From: VRUE01 sp963814915 | Lineage (GTDB): Bacteria > Actinomycetota > Thermoleophilia > Solirubrobacterales > 70-9 | DNA: 64,000 nucleotides | Direction: 5' to 3' | Assembly: GCA_963814915.1 (NCBI GenBank) | Contig: CAWFEI010000010.1 | Span: forward strand, 1-64,000 | Part shown: positions 52,271-63,561 of the stretch, one piece after another | Layout of the letters: each line of letters opens with the position of its first letter | Numbering within the stretch: the stretch's first letter is position 1 | Position numbers and translations under genes: made by a program | Notes under the pieces: generated by a model | What the model saw: only the letters and a program-made list of their open reading frames with translations | Database searches by the model: none | What the model was told of the DNA's origin: nothing

Positions 52271-53068
52271 ATGGGTTCCCGAGTCTCTCGGGTCATGGGA
52301 AGAGGTCGCATCGGCAAGTTCGCGGTCGCCCTCATCGCCGTCGTGCTGGCGATCGCAGCCGCGGACGCGAGCGCGGTCAGACTGCAGTTCGGGGACTTCA
52401 TCCTGATCGCCGACGGCCGCTTCACCCCCGCTGCGCTGCCCGAACGCCACGACGCGCCGATCCACCTCCAGGGCAAGGCGCGGATCTTCACCGCCTCGCA
52501 CCAGCTGCCGCCGGCGCTGCGCAAGCTGGTGGTCGAATACGACCGGCATGGCTCGCTGCAGACGGCCGGGCTCGCCACCTGCCCCGCCGCCAGGCTCGAG
52601 GGGACCGACACGGCGACGGCGCGAGCCCGCTGCTCCGCCGCGATCGTCGGCAGAGGCGTCGCGCGGGCGGTGGTCAAATTCCCGGAGCGCAAGCGCATCC
52701 CGATCTCCTCTCCCGTCACGCTCTTCAACGGGCCGCGGACCAGGGGCTTCCCGACCGTGTTCGCGCATGCCTTCACGACCGTGCCGGCCCCGACCACGTT
52801 CGTCGTCCCGATCGTGATCGAAACGATCCACCACGGCGCCTACGGCTACCGCACCAGGATCGACGTCCCGACGATCGCCGGCGGGGCGGGAACGCTGATC
52901 TCCGGCTCGCTGAACCTCGGTAGACGCTGGACCTACAGGGGCAGGCGCCACAGCTTTGTCAACGCCCGCTGCCAAGTCGGCCACCTGCAGGTGCGCGGCG
53001 AGTTCTCCTTCACCGGCGGCACCTACGTCAAAGGCGGCATCGTGAAGTCCTGCGGCGTGCGCAGGTAG
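52271..53068 (+). CDS. Secreted protein, paralogue of 55212-55971
   Basis: A 265-residue exported protein (signal segment KFAVALIAVVLAIAAADASA). Conserved pieces shared with its paralogue: ERHDAPI, VEYDRHG, FNGPR, VFAHAFTTVPAPTTFVVPI, HHGAYGYRT, IAGGAG and RRHSFVNARC. All-beta structure is likely. The family is unrecognised; a cell-envelope role is inferred from export alone. Confidence 0.8.
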   Translation: MGSRVSRVMGRGRIGKFAVALIAVVLAIAAADASAVRLQFGDFILIADGRFTPAALPERHDAPIHLQGKARIFTASHQLPPALRKLVVEYDRHGSLQTAGLATCPAARLEGTDTATARARCSAAIVGRGVARAVVKFPERKRIPISSPVTLFNGPRTRGFPTVFAHAFTTVPAPTTFVVPIVIETIHHGAYGYRTRIDVPTIAGGAGTLISGSLNLGRRWTYRGRRHSFVNARCQVGHLQVRGEFSFTGGTYVKGGIVKSCGVRR

Positions 53069-53081
53069 GCTCCCCGTGTCC

Positions 53082-53960
53082 ATGGCAAGCGGGACCTACT
53101 ACTTCCCACCCGGCCGCTCGGTGGCGCGGCGGGTGCATGGCGAGCGTTCGGTCGGGCTGCTCTACGGGCAGCGGGCGCTGCTGATCGGGGCGCTCGAACC
53201 GCTCACCTACACGGGGACGATGCTGCAGACGCGCTCGGGCGACCGGCCGTTCGAGCGGCTCGCGCGCACGGCGAAGGTGCAGGAGACGGTCCTGCTCGGC
53301 ACGCGCGCGGAGGCCGACGAGGTACTCGCCCGGGTCCACCGGCTGCACGAGACGATCGAAGGTGAGCTGCCCGACGCGGCGGGCCCCCACCCCGCCGGCG
53401 CGCGCTATTCCGCCTTCGACCCCGAGCTGATGCTCTGGACGCTGGCGGTGATCGCCGACTCGGGGCGGGCGATGTACGAGACGCTGGTGGGGCCGCTCGA
53501 CCCCGATGAGCGCGAGCGCCTCTGGCGAGACTACGTGCGTTTCGGCGAGCTCTTCGGCCTGCCCCCGTCGGAGGTGCCGGGGAGCCACGTCGAGTTCAAG
53601 TCCTGGTTCGACGGCAAGCTCGCCGCGCCCGACCTCGGCGCGACCGCGCACGGGCTGGAGATGGCGCCGCTGGTCGCCTTCCGCCAGCCGGTCCCGGTGC
53701 CGGCGCGCGGCAACCTCGCGATCCAGAACCACATCATCAAGGGGACGCTGCCGCCGCGCGTTCGCGAGATCTTCGGCATCCGCTGGAGCCGCGCCCACGA
53801 GCGCGGCTTCCGCGCGATCGCGGCCGCCAGCCGCCGCACCCACGACGCCTTCCCCTACCGCATGCGCCGCGGCCGCAACGACGTCTTCTTCGACGTGGTG
53901 ACCGAGCAGGAGCGCCGCCGCGGCGGCACCGTAACGCCGCAGTTGCGCGTCGGCGCCTGA
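53082..53960 (+). CDS. Oxygenase MpaB family (DUF2236) protein
   Basis: A 292-residue protein from ATG 53082 (GTG 53076 also possible). The pattern HGERSVGLLYGQRALLIGAL, the LWTLAVIADSGRAMYE segment and YVRFGELFGLPPSEVPGS fit the MpaB/latex-clearing-protein-like DUF2236 family, which binds haem b in some members. The reaction here is unknown. It is on the same strand as the preceding secreted-protein gene. Confidence 0.85.
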   Translation: MASGTYYFPPGRSVARRVHGERSVGLLYGQRALLIGALEPLTYTGTMLQTRSGDRPFERLARTAKVQETVLLGTRAEADEVLARVHRLHETIEGELPDAAGPHPAGARYSAFDPELMLWTLAVIADSGRAMYETLVGPLDPDERERLWRDYVRFGELFGLPPSEVPGSHVEFKSWFDGKLAAPDLGATAHGLEMAPLVAFRQPVPVPARGNLAIQNHIIKGTLPPRVREIFGIRWSRAHERGFRAIAAASRRTHDAFPYRMRRGRNDVFFDVVTEQERRRGGTVTPQLRVGA

Positions 53961-53972
53961 GCGGGCGCCGAG

Positions 53973-54422
53973 TCAGCCGCCCTCGACGCGCGCCTTCAGC
54001 TCACCCGGGCGGGCGTTGACCAGCATCGCCCTGGCGGCTGCCTCGACCGGGCCGCGGATCAGCATCCCGAGCATGCGCCCCGGGTCGCTGTCGAGGGTGT
54101 AGGTGGCGCGGGTTCGGTCGCCGCCGAGGTCCTCCAGCTCCCACGAGCCCTCGACCGACTTGAGGTCGCCCTTCTCCTGCTTCCAGGAGAGCCGGGTCGG
54201 CGCTTTGTAGCTGAAGCGCACCTGCGTCTTCACCTGGCGGACCTTGATGTCGCTGACGCTCTCGACCAGGGTCGGCCGCCCCTCGGCGTCGCGCTCGAGC
54301 GCGGTGATCCCGACCAGGCCGCCCTGCCAGTCGGGCGCCGTGAGCACGTCCTCGACCACCGCCCAGACCGCATCGATCGGGGCATCGACCTCGGCATCGG
54401 CTGTTCCACCCATGTGCGCCAT
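53973..54422 (-). CDS. SRPBCC (polyketide cyclase/START-like) protein
   Basis: A 149-residue protein from ATG 54422. ADAEVDAPIDAVWAVVEDVL is the family start; then DWQGGLVGITALERD, KTQVRFSYKAPTRLSW and WELEDLGGDRTRATYTL. Such proteins hold a hydrophobic ligand in a deep pocket. It converges with the MpaB gene. The longer frame upstream lacks family sequence. Confidence 0.85.
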   Translation of the reverse strand: MAHMGGTADAEVDAPIDAVWAVVEDVLTAPDWQGGLVGITALERDAEGRPTLVESVSDIKVRQVKTQVRFSYKAPTRLSWKQEKGDLKSVEGSWELEDLGGDRTRATYTLDSDPGRMLGMLIRGPVEAAARAMLVNARPGELKARVEGG

Positions 54423-54567
54423 CCCCGCTGAGGCTAGACGATCGAACCGGGGCCGCCCGCGGGCAGCTGGCCCCGGCCGCGACGCACCCGTAGTAGCCCG
54501 CACAAAAGACCCGCAAATCGGGCGGATGGCAGGACGCTGCCGCGGGCGTACGTTTGCAGCTTGGAAA

Positions 54568-54634
54568 CGCCCGTCGTCAGGCGCACTCCCGCAAGGGAAT
54601 AAGAGTCGCCCCCCGCAGCGTCTGACGACGGGCG
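54568..54634 (-). ncRNA. Structured element: 13-bp inverted repeat with inner hairpin
   Basis: CGCCCGTCGTCAG / CTGACGACGGGCG pair perfectly around 41 bases that contain the small hairpin TCCC-GCAA-GGGA (GNRA-type loop). It lies between tRNA-Val and the SRPBCC gene on the same strand. It could be a terminator, an mRNA leader or a small RNA; no family is recognised. Confidence 0.4.
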
Positions 54635-54668
54635 CAAATCTCTACAGGTCTTGCCGCGCGGCGTTCGA

Positions 54669-54741
54669 TGGGCGGTACTGGGCTCGAACCAGTGACCCCC
54701 TCCTTGTAAGGGAGGTGCTCTCCCAACTGAGCTAACCGCCC
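54669..54741 (-). tRNA. tRNA-Val (anticodon TAC)
   Basis: The 73-base cloverleaf is complete: acceptor GGGCGGT / ACCGCCC, D-arm AGCTCAGTTGGGAGAGC, anticodon arm CCTCC CTTACAA GGAGG, and T-arm CACTGG TTCGAGC CCAGT. The 3' CCA is not encoded. Confidence 0.93.
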
Positions 54742-54810
54742 GCGAGGTCTCGATTATGGCGCGTGGGCGGCGCTGGGCGAGGCGCCGGCGGAGCCTGCGA
54801 GAATCGCGCC

Positions 54811-55149
54811 ATGGACCTGGACTCGGCAATCCTCTGGCGCGTGGCGCTGGTGCAGGTCGTGGCCGTCGCGGTTCTCTCGATCCTGCTGGCGTTGATCTTC
54901 TCGCACGGCTTCTTCGAAAGCTGGGGCTGGCTGGCGGGGCCGCTGTCCTGGCTGGCCTGCGCCTGGATCACCGCCCGCGTCGTCGGCCTGCCCGAGCCGC
55001 CGGTGCTGGCGCGGGCGATCGTGGCCGGCATCCCGAGCGTGCTCTTCGTGCTTTTGGGCGCCCACTGGCTGGGCGCGCTCGTGGCGGTCGGCGTCTTCGC
55101 CGTCTTGTGCGCCCGGCTGCCCCGGCCGGCGGCGGCCGAGAAGGCCTGA
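54811..55149 (+). CDS. Small membrane protein
   Basis: A 112-residue protein from ATG 54811. It has three or four hydrophobic segments (VALVQVVAVAVLSILLALIF, WLAGPLSWLACAWITARVV, AIVAGIPSVLFVLLG, ALVAVGVFAVLCARL). No family is recognised. It stands alone between tRNA-Val and a secreted-protein gene on the other strand. Confidence 0.75.
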   Translation: MDLDSAILWRVALVQVVAVAVLSILLALIFSHGFFESWGWLAGPLSWLACAWITARVVGLPEPPVLARAIVAGIPSVLFVLLGAHWLGALVAVGVFAVLCARLPRPAAAEKA

Positions 55150-55211
55150 GTCGAGCCCTACCCGAAGGGAGACCGCCGGCCGCTCACACGTCGAGCCGCG
55201 GCCGGCTCATC

Positions 55212-55971
55212 TCAGTGGCGCACGCTGCAGGGTTTGGCGAAGGTGCCGGTGAGGAAGGTCCGGTCGGTGAATGTGACCTGCACCTTGGCCTGCAGATGGC
55301 CCGTTTCGCAACGCGCGTTCACGTAGCTGTGCCTGCGGCCCCTGAACGTCCACTTGCGGCGGATCGTGCCCCTCGAGCGAGACCCCGTGGCCGGCGCCGC
55401 CGGCGATCTTCGGGATCCGTGCCTTCGTGCGGTAGCCGTAGACGCCGTGGTGGATTCTTTCGATCTCGATCGGGACGACGAAGGTGGTCGGCGCCGGCAC
55501 GGTGGTGAAAGCGTGCGCGTAGACGGTCGGGTTGCCGTGTTTGCGCGGCCCGTTGAAGATCGTGATCGGCGAGGAGACCGGGATCGGCCTCTGTTCGGGG
55601 AACGCGACCACGGCGCGGCCGAAGCCGGTTCCGACGATCGAGCCCCTGCAGTTGCGGCGAGCCTGGGGCACGGTCGTCGCCTCCAGGCGCGACGCATGGC
55701 AGACCGGTAGGCCGGCGGTCTCGACGTGGCCGTGGCGGTCGAATTCGATCACCAGGGTTTCCGCGATCGGGGGCAAGTCGCCCGAGACGGTCGAGAGCTT
55801 GCCGCCACCGCGCAGGGTGATCGGCGCGTCGTGGCGCTTGGGCAGCTTTTTCGGCGCGAAGCCGCCATCGGCGTTGAGGATCAGGTCCCCCACCCTCACC
55901 TTCAGCGCGGTCGCGCTCGCCGTTGCGATCAGCAGTCCCAAGACCGCCGCTACAAGAATCTTCCTTGCCAT
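55212..55971 (-). CDS. Secreted protein, paralogue of 52271-53068 (frameshifted)
   Basis: About 250 residues once a slip near 55375 is bridged. The signal segment is LVAAVLGLLIATASATA. Shared motifs: KRHDAPI, EFDRHG, FNGPR, VYAHAFTTVPAPTTFVVPI, HHGVYGYRT and IAGGAG; in the second frame, RRHSYVNARCETGHLQAKV with the stop at 55212. It is the paralogue of the gene 2.2 kb away on the other strand. The function is not recognised. Confidence 0.75.
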
Positions 55972-56018
55972 TTCGATCTCCCTCCCCAGGGTGTTCTTCA
56001 GTTGTTCGATTCCGCTGC

Positions 56019-56053
56019 GCCTCGCACGAACGTCATCAACGCTCGTGCGAGGC
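56019..56053. repeat. 11-bp-stem hairpin
   Basis: GCCTCGCACGA / TCGTGCGAGGC with a 13-base loop, about 50 bases upstream of the secreted-protein start at 55971. It could be an operator or a leader hairpin. Confidence 0.45.
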
Positions 56054-56312
56054 CCGCGGCGTCCTGCCCGCTGCTCTGCCCCTGTAACGACATACCCGCG
56101 ATCAACCCGACGATGCCTCGGGCAGAGCGGGATCGCGCGACGCCGGCAGATGCAGCTCCAGCTCAGCGATCTGCTCCGGGCGCCCGGCGGGACGGTCGCC
56201 GCTCACGGCACCGTCGATCGTGGCTGCGGCGGTGGGTGGCATTCTCAAGTCCCTCGTTCGTTCGAACGACCTAGAAGCCTACCGCCTACCTGGTCGGGCC
56301 CAAGCCCCCGCG

Positions 56313-56345
56313 CGACCCCCCGCTGCGTGCCCGTGCGGGGGGTCG
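56313..56345 (-). terminator. GC hairpin terminator of the propeller-partner gene
   Basis: CGACCCCCCGC / GCGGGGGGTCG, an 11-bp stem with an 11-base loop, starts 11 bases past the stop at 56357. No T-tract follows. Confidence 0.6.
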
Positions 56346-56356
56346 GAGTGGAGCGC

Positions 56357-59300
56357 CTACCCGGCTGCGCTAGCCCGCGCCACCCGCGCCCGCCGGTGGC
56401 TCGAGCGCTTTGCCTTGCGCTTGTTCCCGCAGCGCACCTGCATCACCGTCTTGTTCTTGAACCGCTTGCCGTTTTGGCCGAGGCCGACGACATTGGCGCG
56501 GTTGCGGCCTCGCTTGACGCAGATGTTGCGCGAGTTGACGATCAGCCCCTTCTTGCCGCCCTGCATGTGCAGGATCACGCGGGAGATCGGGGCGTCGGGG
56601 GCGTCTTCGACGCTCGCCCTGATCCCACCATTGACGGAGTCGATCCGGGTCGAGACTTCGACGTCGACGAGGCCGTGCAGGTCAAAGACCATGTCGGGCA
56701 GCTTGTGGTTTGAGGAGCGCAGCCAGACCGGGCCCTGGAGGGGTTGGTCCAGGAGCGGGGTCCAGGCCTTGACGTAGCCGTAGCGGGCCGCCTTGGGGCA
56801 GCTGTTCGCCGCGTACTGCACCCTCGTGCAGATCGTGCTTATGTGGCCCTGTTCGAGGAAGCGCCGACCTGGGAAGCCTGACGACCAGGCCTTTGACGTT
56901 GGCGTCACCCTTCTTCGGGCTGTAGACGGCCTTCAGGCGCCGGGTAGGAGCCTCGCCTCGTGCCGCCCTTCAGGTGCAGGCCGAGGTGGGGCTTGAAGCC
57001 GAGCGCCTGGCAGTCGGCCGCTTGGAAGCGGTCGGAGAGATCGACCGGCTTGTCGTCCGCCGGGCTCAGCACGTCGAGGAAGCTGCCCCAGAGGGTTCCT
57101 TTGACCGAGGATGGGGCGCAGCTGGTCGGGTTGAGCGTGAAGTCGGGCCTGTTGACTTCGACCCGCAGTTCCCTGAGCTTCAGCGGGATCCCTTTGAGGA
57201 TGTGGGGGATCGGGTCAGAGTTGGCTCCGTCGACTTCGACTTCGGCGGTCGCCGGGTTGAGCGTCAGTGCCTCCTGGACGGCGACCGTTCCCGCGTCGAA
57301 GGGACCGGCGAGCGCCGGGGTGATCGCGATCACGCTCAACGGGTCGCCGTGGTAGGGGCCGCCGAGGTAGAGCTTGCCCGGCACGTAGGTGAGCGCTGTG
57401 CCGACGCCCGCGCCGGCGATCGTCTCGCCGATCTGCGAGTTGGCCGGGCAGGAGGGGTTGGCCCGCTCCTCAAGGCCGGTCTTGCTCTTGGCCACGGCTG
57501 CCGCGTAGGGGCCGCACTTCTCCACGCCGGAGAGGTTGCCGACCACGCCCGGGGGCAGCGTCGCGGAGAACTTGGTCAGGTCCTGTTCGCCGTCGCTTCG
57601 CAGCAGGCGCATGTCGAACTGCGAGTAGGCGGCGGCGGCGTTGTTGAGAGCTGCCGCCCGAGAAGCACGGATTGAACGGCGGCACGCCGCCCGAGGGGCA
57701 GGCGCCGCCGTTGACTCCCGAGGTGATCTCGAAGGTCGAGAACTGGGTGACCGGTTCATCGGGCCTTGCCCAGGGAGTCAACTCGGCTTCAGTCGTATAG
57801 GTGCCGCAGGCCGACGGGGTGATCAGCGGCGCCCTCTGGCCTTCGCGGAAGTGGAAGTGGAAGTGGCTGAAGGGCAGCTGGGGGGCTTCGTCGACCGTGG
57901 TCACCAATTGTCCGGTGTTCGGGTCCGGGGCGACCTTGGCCGGCAGTTTGACCAGGATGCTGTTCTTCGCGTTCTTGAGCACGATGTAGAAGGCGATCAG
58001 GGAATCTTCCGCCAGGTTGTCGTAGGGCTTGGCCAGGTAGACCTGCCCGTCGATCGTTTCATCCAAGAGCCGCGTTTCGATTTCGACCGTCCCGATCTTG
58101 GAGTCCTGCGGGCAGCCTCCGCCCGGCGCGGTGTCGATCTTTTCGTTGGCGAGGTCACTCGGCGAGCAGACGCCGATGCCTTCGGCTACCGAGGGGTCAA
58201 CCGTCACGCCCTCCGGCAGGGTGATCTTCGCCTTCTTCATCGTCGATTCCGCCAAGCCGTCGGGGCTGGTCAGCCCTTCGTCGTTGAAGTCGATGTCGAA
58301 GTTGAGGCCGCTGCCCGCCCCGGCGTTGGCCGAGGTCGCCTTGGCATTGACCTTCGGGGAGAAGTTGAGCTTGCCGCAGCCGGTGAAGGCCTGCGGGTTG
58401 GGCGGTTCGGCGGCATCGTGGGTGAGTACGCTGCCTTCGATCCACGCCCCTGGACTTTCCCAGGAGTCGCTTTCGTAGCGGGTCGCCAACGGCGCGCTGC
58501 AGCTTCCCGGCAGGGTCAGGAAGGCTCGCTGGGGAGTGGTGGTGTGGCATTCGCCGGTCGAGCCAACTTCGAAGTTGATTTCGCCTTCGCTGTAGGCGCT
58601 GAAGTCCGAGCCGACGCAGTGTCCGCGGACCGTGTCGTGTGCCGGATCGGCCGGGTTGCCCCACAGCTGGAGCACGCCACCGAAGACCATCAGGGGCTGC
58701 GGCGCGTCGTGCGTGGTCGCCACCACGTTGTAGTCGCCGCCTTCCTTGATGCCGACGTCGACCTGGACTTTCACATTGAGCACGTTGAAGCCAAGTGAAA
58801 CCGGGACGCCCGGCGGCGGCACGAGGTTGTAGACGGGCGCGTTCAGGTAGATGAACGGCGCCGGAGCGACGAGGTTGAGGGCCGCGACACCGACCGCCGT
58901 GTCGTCCGGGCATTCAGGCAGCGCGGTACCGGGAATGCTGGTGAGGAAATCGGCGCTCCCACACCGAGGGTAGGCGGCCGAATCACCCGAAAACCCTTTG
59001 ACCTGTTCGATGATCAAATCCTTGATCTGTTCGTTGACGAACCATTCGAAGAAGCCTGGTTCTTCGTAGTCGAGGGCGAAGCTGGTCGTCACCGCGAAGG
59101 GATGCGAGCCGGCCTGCGTCTGAGCCGGATCGTCTTCGGGATTGCCGGGCGTCGCGTCCTGCTTGCTGAACTGGACGTCAAAGGATTTGAAGCCGTAGTC
59201 GGCAGCGACAGCAGAGGACGCCGCCAGCGCGCCGATCAGCATCGCGGCGGCAAGCGCCAGCACCGCAAACAGGCTGATGCTGGAGGGGCGAGTTTTGTTC

Positions 59301-59380
59301 CGGCGGGCATTCATCCGTGCTGTCTCCTTGTTGCTTCGAGAGGTCGCGGTCACTCGTTGCCTTGCCTTGTGCCTTCTCAT
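56357..59380 (-). CDS. Secreted partner protein, second copy (frameshifted)
   Basis: A paralogue of the protein at 2232-5175. ATG 59380 overlaps the stop of the propeller gene (ATGA) and has GGAGG in front; a second good start is ATG 59314. After the signal segment (SLFAVLALAAAMLIGALAA) come TQAGSHP, LWGNPAD, ITLPEGVTVDPSVAEGIGVC, DEAPQLPFSHFHFHFREG, ANPSCPANSQIGE, GPFDAGTVAVQEAL, CTRVQYAANSCPKAA, LRSSNHKLPDMVFDLHG and GKKGLIVNSRNIC, then a basic tail. Frames slip near 57650 and 56910. Full length would be about 1000 residues. Its role is unknown; pairing with the propeller protein is repeated elsewhere in the window. Confidence 0.72.
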
Positions 59381-62300
59381 CGGTGTGCCCTCCGGTTGGC
59401 GCGGGCTCTGCGACAGCGCTTCGCGTTCTTGCTCTTACCCTTGGCCCGCTGCGCCAGGCGGGTGGCTTTCTTGTTGCGCTTCCTGGCGATCGCGGCCTTG
59501 CCGTTGCGCTTCGCGCTCTTGCCGTGGCGGCGCAGGCGCTTTGCCCTGCGGGAGAGCTTCTGCGCCTTCCTTGCCGACCGCGCGCAGCTGCGCGCGTTTG
59601 AGGCGTTGAGGTTGCCCGAGCCCTTGAAGGTGGCGCTGGCCGGGGTCGTCGCCCGCGGCGGCTCGGGGATGTTCTGGCAACTGTCGCCTTCGCAGGCGAG
59701 CGGCTCCGGCGGCACACGCAAGCCGCCGTCGACTCGCGCGTCGTAGATGTCGATCAGACCCGGATCCTGCGGGACGAGGCTGCTGGCGGTGGTAAAGAAG
59801 ACGTCACGACCATCCGGGCTGGCATCGACGAACTCGGAGATCTCCGGACTCTGTCCGCTGGAGATCAAACTGATGCAACCCCCCGTCTTCTCGCAGGTGC
59901 CCGCTCCCTGCTTCTCCCACTCGTACACGTCCTGTTGGCCGTTCGTGTCCTGCGGCACCAGCGCGTCGAAGGCGTTGAAGAACACTCGGTTGCCATCGTC
60001 CGACAACGAACGCGGGAAGTACATTTGCCTTTCAGCGGTGGGCAGCCACGCGGCCGTCCAAATGCGTTTTGGGCCACCGTTGTTGTTGAACGGCGTGTCA
60101 TCGCCTGAATACGGCTGCCAGCAATGGCTCGCCACTTGGACGACCGCCACCCGGGCTGCATGACACGCAAACGAGCTGGCCGGAATCCGCATCGTAGTGA
60201 TAAATCTCCAGATCCGGTTCGCCATTCGCCACGTCGGTGTTGTCGAATCCAGTGAGGCTGGCGCTCGACTGGAAGATCAGCGCACGACCGCTAGGCGCTA
60301 CGCGTGTCCATTTGTAGAGCGGCGCCTGTGATTGGACTATCCCATATGCGCTCATACTTCCGGTCATTCCAGGCGCTTCGCCATTGTCCAGCGCAGACAG
60401 CCTCGCAACGAACTGCACAACTCCATTATGGTCGAGGTAGATGTTGCGCTCGCCGACCGAGCCTCCGGGAGCAAGCGCTTCATTCGACACGAAGTAGACG
60501 TACGACCCATCGTGGCTCGCGCCAATAACACCGTACGCATTGCCCGTGACGAGGCGCGAAGTTTCGGATTTGAGTTCGAACTTGTAGGTAGCTGTTTGCC
60601 ACCTTCTCCTGGGATGGTAAAGAATGCAGATGACCCGTCTGCAGCCGCAGACCAAAAGGTCGCAGCAGCAGCCGACACCGATTCGGAGACCGGAATGGTC
60701 GTTTCCCCGTCAACGCGGACATAGATCTTCCCCGGATTGGCAAATCCGTTTGCGGACGCGGTCCAGTAGATCCTTGAGCCATCCTCGGAGACAGCATTTT
60801 CGACCCGGGCGCTTCGGCCATTGTTGCGTGAGCTGCCAAGCCCAAGGAACGCCCAAGTCGGGTTCGGTTCGCCTCCTGGTAGAACGCTCACCAGGCTCAG
60901 TGTTCCGTTCGAAGAGTCATAGAGCTGGCTGTTGTGGTTTTCCGCGGCATCAGGCGTCGCTGGGCGATTGGCCTGGAAGATCGCGTGTTGGCCATCGCCG
61001 GAGATCCCCTGGAGTGCGAGGCCCCCCTGTTGGTTGTTAAACGGTTCCTTGTGTCCGATGGCAACGGAATTGCCGGTCGCCGTATCACGTTCGAATAGGT
61101 TGATGTCCCCGTCTACGCCACCCGTTCCGATCGACGGCGTCGTGTCGTCGGTGCGCCACGATGTCGCGAGGTCTCTCGAAAACGCTTTGAACTGGACTTC
61201 GAGATCCCACGTGGGATCAAATTCCGGGCTGTATGGAGTGCGGCCGTGAACAGGGTTGAGGCTGCGGGTTGACCAACCTGATGAGCCGCGCGTTGCCAAG
61301 TATTGGTTGGAATAGAGATTGCTGAGTGCATCTCCAAATGCCTTATATGACGAGTAGGTGATCCTGTCGCCGCTGAGTGAGGCCTGGTTGAGCGCCGTGC
61401 GGTTGCAGTTGATGTTGCATAGCGTTTTGATGTCGGCGCCGTTTTTGTCGACCGGCGAGACCATCTCGTAGGCGCGGCAGTCCGGCAGGGCGGCGGAGAG
61501 GCCGGTGCGGTTGGCCTGGTTGGGGCAATCGGTGGAGACCGAGGGCGGCGAATAGGTGTTGAAGATATGATCGGTGCCTTCGGTCGTCCCGTTGGCGTTG
61601 GTGGCTGTGACGCGGTAGTGGTAGGTGGCCCCTTCGGCCAAGCCTTCGAGGAAGTGGCTGAGCTCATGCACGGAGCTGTCCGAGCCGACTGCTCCTTCGG
61701 TGCTGTTGCCGTAGGCGGCCGTTGCGCCCCACTGGATGCGATAATCGGTGGCAGCGCCTTCAGGGTTTATCTGGGCCTTCAACGTCGCTTCGGTGCGGTC
61801 CACATCCTGAGACCAACTGGCGAGGAGGACGGGGCCGGCGGTCTGCGCGGTGAGCGGATCGCCGCTGACGTCTCCAGTCGGATATTTCGCCTTGAGGCGA
61901 TAGGCGTAGGTTGAGCCCGCGTGCAGTTCCGAAAGGCCGGCTTCAACCGCGACCGGGCTGGTGCCGGTGATCCCCCCTGGACCCGGTACACAGGGCGCGC
62001 TGTTGGGATACTGCTGGACTTGTTCGTCGGGGCCTTTTTGCGGTCCCCATTCGAAGACGCATTCGGCGAGCGTTGCCCCGTCGGGATTGACCGTCCCGTG
62101 CAGGGTCGCCTCGGTGTCGTTCAGGCCAGTAGCGGCTTCGGTGGTGACCGTGTCGGGCGTGGTGAAGTTCTGGTTGGAGCCGTTGACCGTCGCGTTGGGG
62201 TTCGTCGCGACGAGGCGGTAGTGATATTGGTGCCCTGCGGGGTCAGTCCGCTCAGGTCGGCGTGCACGGCGACCGGGCTGGTGCCGGTGCCGATTTCGGC

Positions 62301-63561
62301 CGGGGTCTCGGCGCAGGGGTCGTTTCGGTGTATTCGCTCGAGCCCGAGCCTTGCCCCCATTCGAAGAAGCATTCGTCCAGTTCGACCCCGTCGGGGTTGA
62401 CTGTGCCGTTGAGGGTCGCCGGCACGCCGGTGTTGTTGGAGGGCGCTTGGTGACGACGTCGGGGACGACTTGGTCGCGCCGTAGACCTCGACTTTCGGTC
62501 GACCCGAGCGGGAGACGTAGACATTTTCGGAGGCGCCGTTGGCGGCGACGCCTTCGGCGGTGGAGCCGGGCTTGAAGGAGGAGACGAGGCTCGCTTCGGT
62601 CGCGCCGGAGGCGTCGTACTCGTCGACGTCGGAGAAGCCGCCGGTGTTGCGGGCCGAGAAGACATGGCCGTTGCTCGGGTCGACGGAGACGGTCGGGGCG
62701 CCGCTGGCGAGCGTGTATTTGACTTCGCCGGTGGCGGCGTCGAGTTTCTTCAGTTCGCCGTTTTAGCGGTCGACGAAGATGAAGCCTGCGGTCGCGCCCG
62801 TTCCGGCCGCCATGGTGCAGGGGGCGGCGGCGGTGGTGAAGTTGGCCTGTTGTCGCCGTTGACCGGCGGGTTGGCGGCCGGTTCGTAGACATGGACGCCG
62901 TGGCTGTAGTCGCCGACGTAGACGTTGCCCGAGCCGTCGACGGCGACGCCGCAGGTTTCGCCCAGCGCCCCGCCGGAGTATTCGGTCAGCTGGCCTTTGT
63001 ATTTGCCTGTGGAGCTGAAGATGTCGACGCGTGCGTGGAGCCGCCGGCGACGTAGAGGTCGCCGTCGGTCGCGGTGCCCGATTCGTCGATCGCGATCTGG
63101 GACCTGCGGTTGGAGGGGTCGAAGGCCGACCTGGGGGGTTTCGTCGCCCGAGCCTTCGCCGTCGATCGCGTTGGAGCACAGGGCGGAGAAGTCCGAGGCG
63201 GTGCCGTTGGCGTTGTAGCGATAGAGCGTGTCTTCGGTCGCGTCGAGGACGTAGACCTCGTCGTGGACTGGTCGATGGCGATGCCGCGTCGGCGGTGAAG
63301 GTCGGCTGCGCGGAGGAGCCGAAGGTTTCCTGCAAGAGGTGGGTCGTGGAACCCGAGGCGGGAATCGCGGCGAGGACCAGGGCGAGGTCGCCCGCGATGA
63401 CGCAGAGCGGCAGGGCCACGCGCCTGGCTGTGGACGCACGTGTCCCTGTGGCGTCGGGCGAGGAACCACGGGTGGCGTTGGCTCCACGGAAGAAGCGGCC
63501 GAGGCCGGTGGCCTGGCGCTTGGTTCGATCCCGCAGACGATGCCTTCGCGTTGCGTCTCAC
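59377..63561 (-). CDS. Secreted propeller/FN3 protein, second copy (heavily frameshifted)
   Basis: A paralogue of the protein at 5172-10328. GTG 63561 has AAGGAG upstream. In several frames one can read an export segment (LPLCVIAGDLALVLAAIPAS), NHL blades (DEVYVLDATEDTLYRYN; GVAVDGSGNVYVGDYSHGVH), at least three FN3-like repeats (EATLHGTVNPDGATLAE; GATYHYRVTATNANGT), the motif LPDCRAYEMVSP, a WD/TolB-like propeller (VSEDGSRIYWTAS), and an Arg/Lys-rich end. At least seven frame changes occur, most of them between 62.2 and 63.5 kb. It may be a pseudogene or poorly determined sequence. Its stop overlaps the partner gene. Confidence 0.65.

Larger units (their letters stand above)
55972..56356. 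other. Intergenic region with two hairpins
   Basis: This is the upstream region of one secreted-protein gene and the downstream region of the propeller-partner gene, both on the minus strand. It holds the two hairpins listed separately and no convincing gene. Confidence 0.4.

Noticed and set aside
54434..54829. A 131-codon minus-strand protein
   Set aside because: It runs through tRNA-Val and the structured repeat and has no protein family signal.
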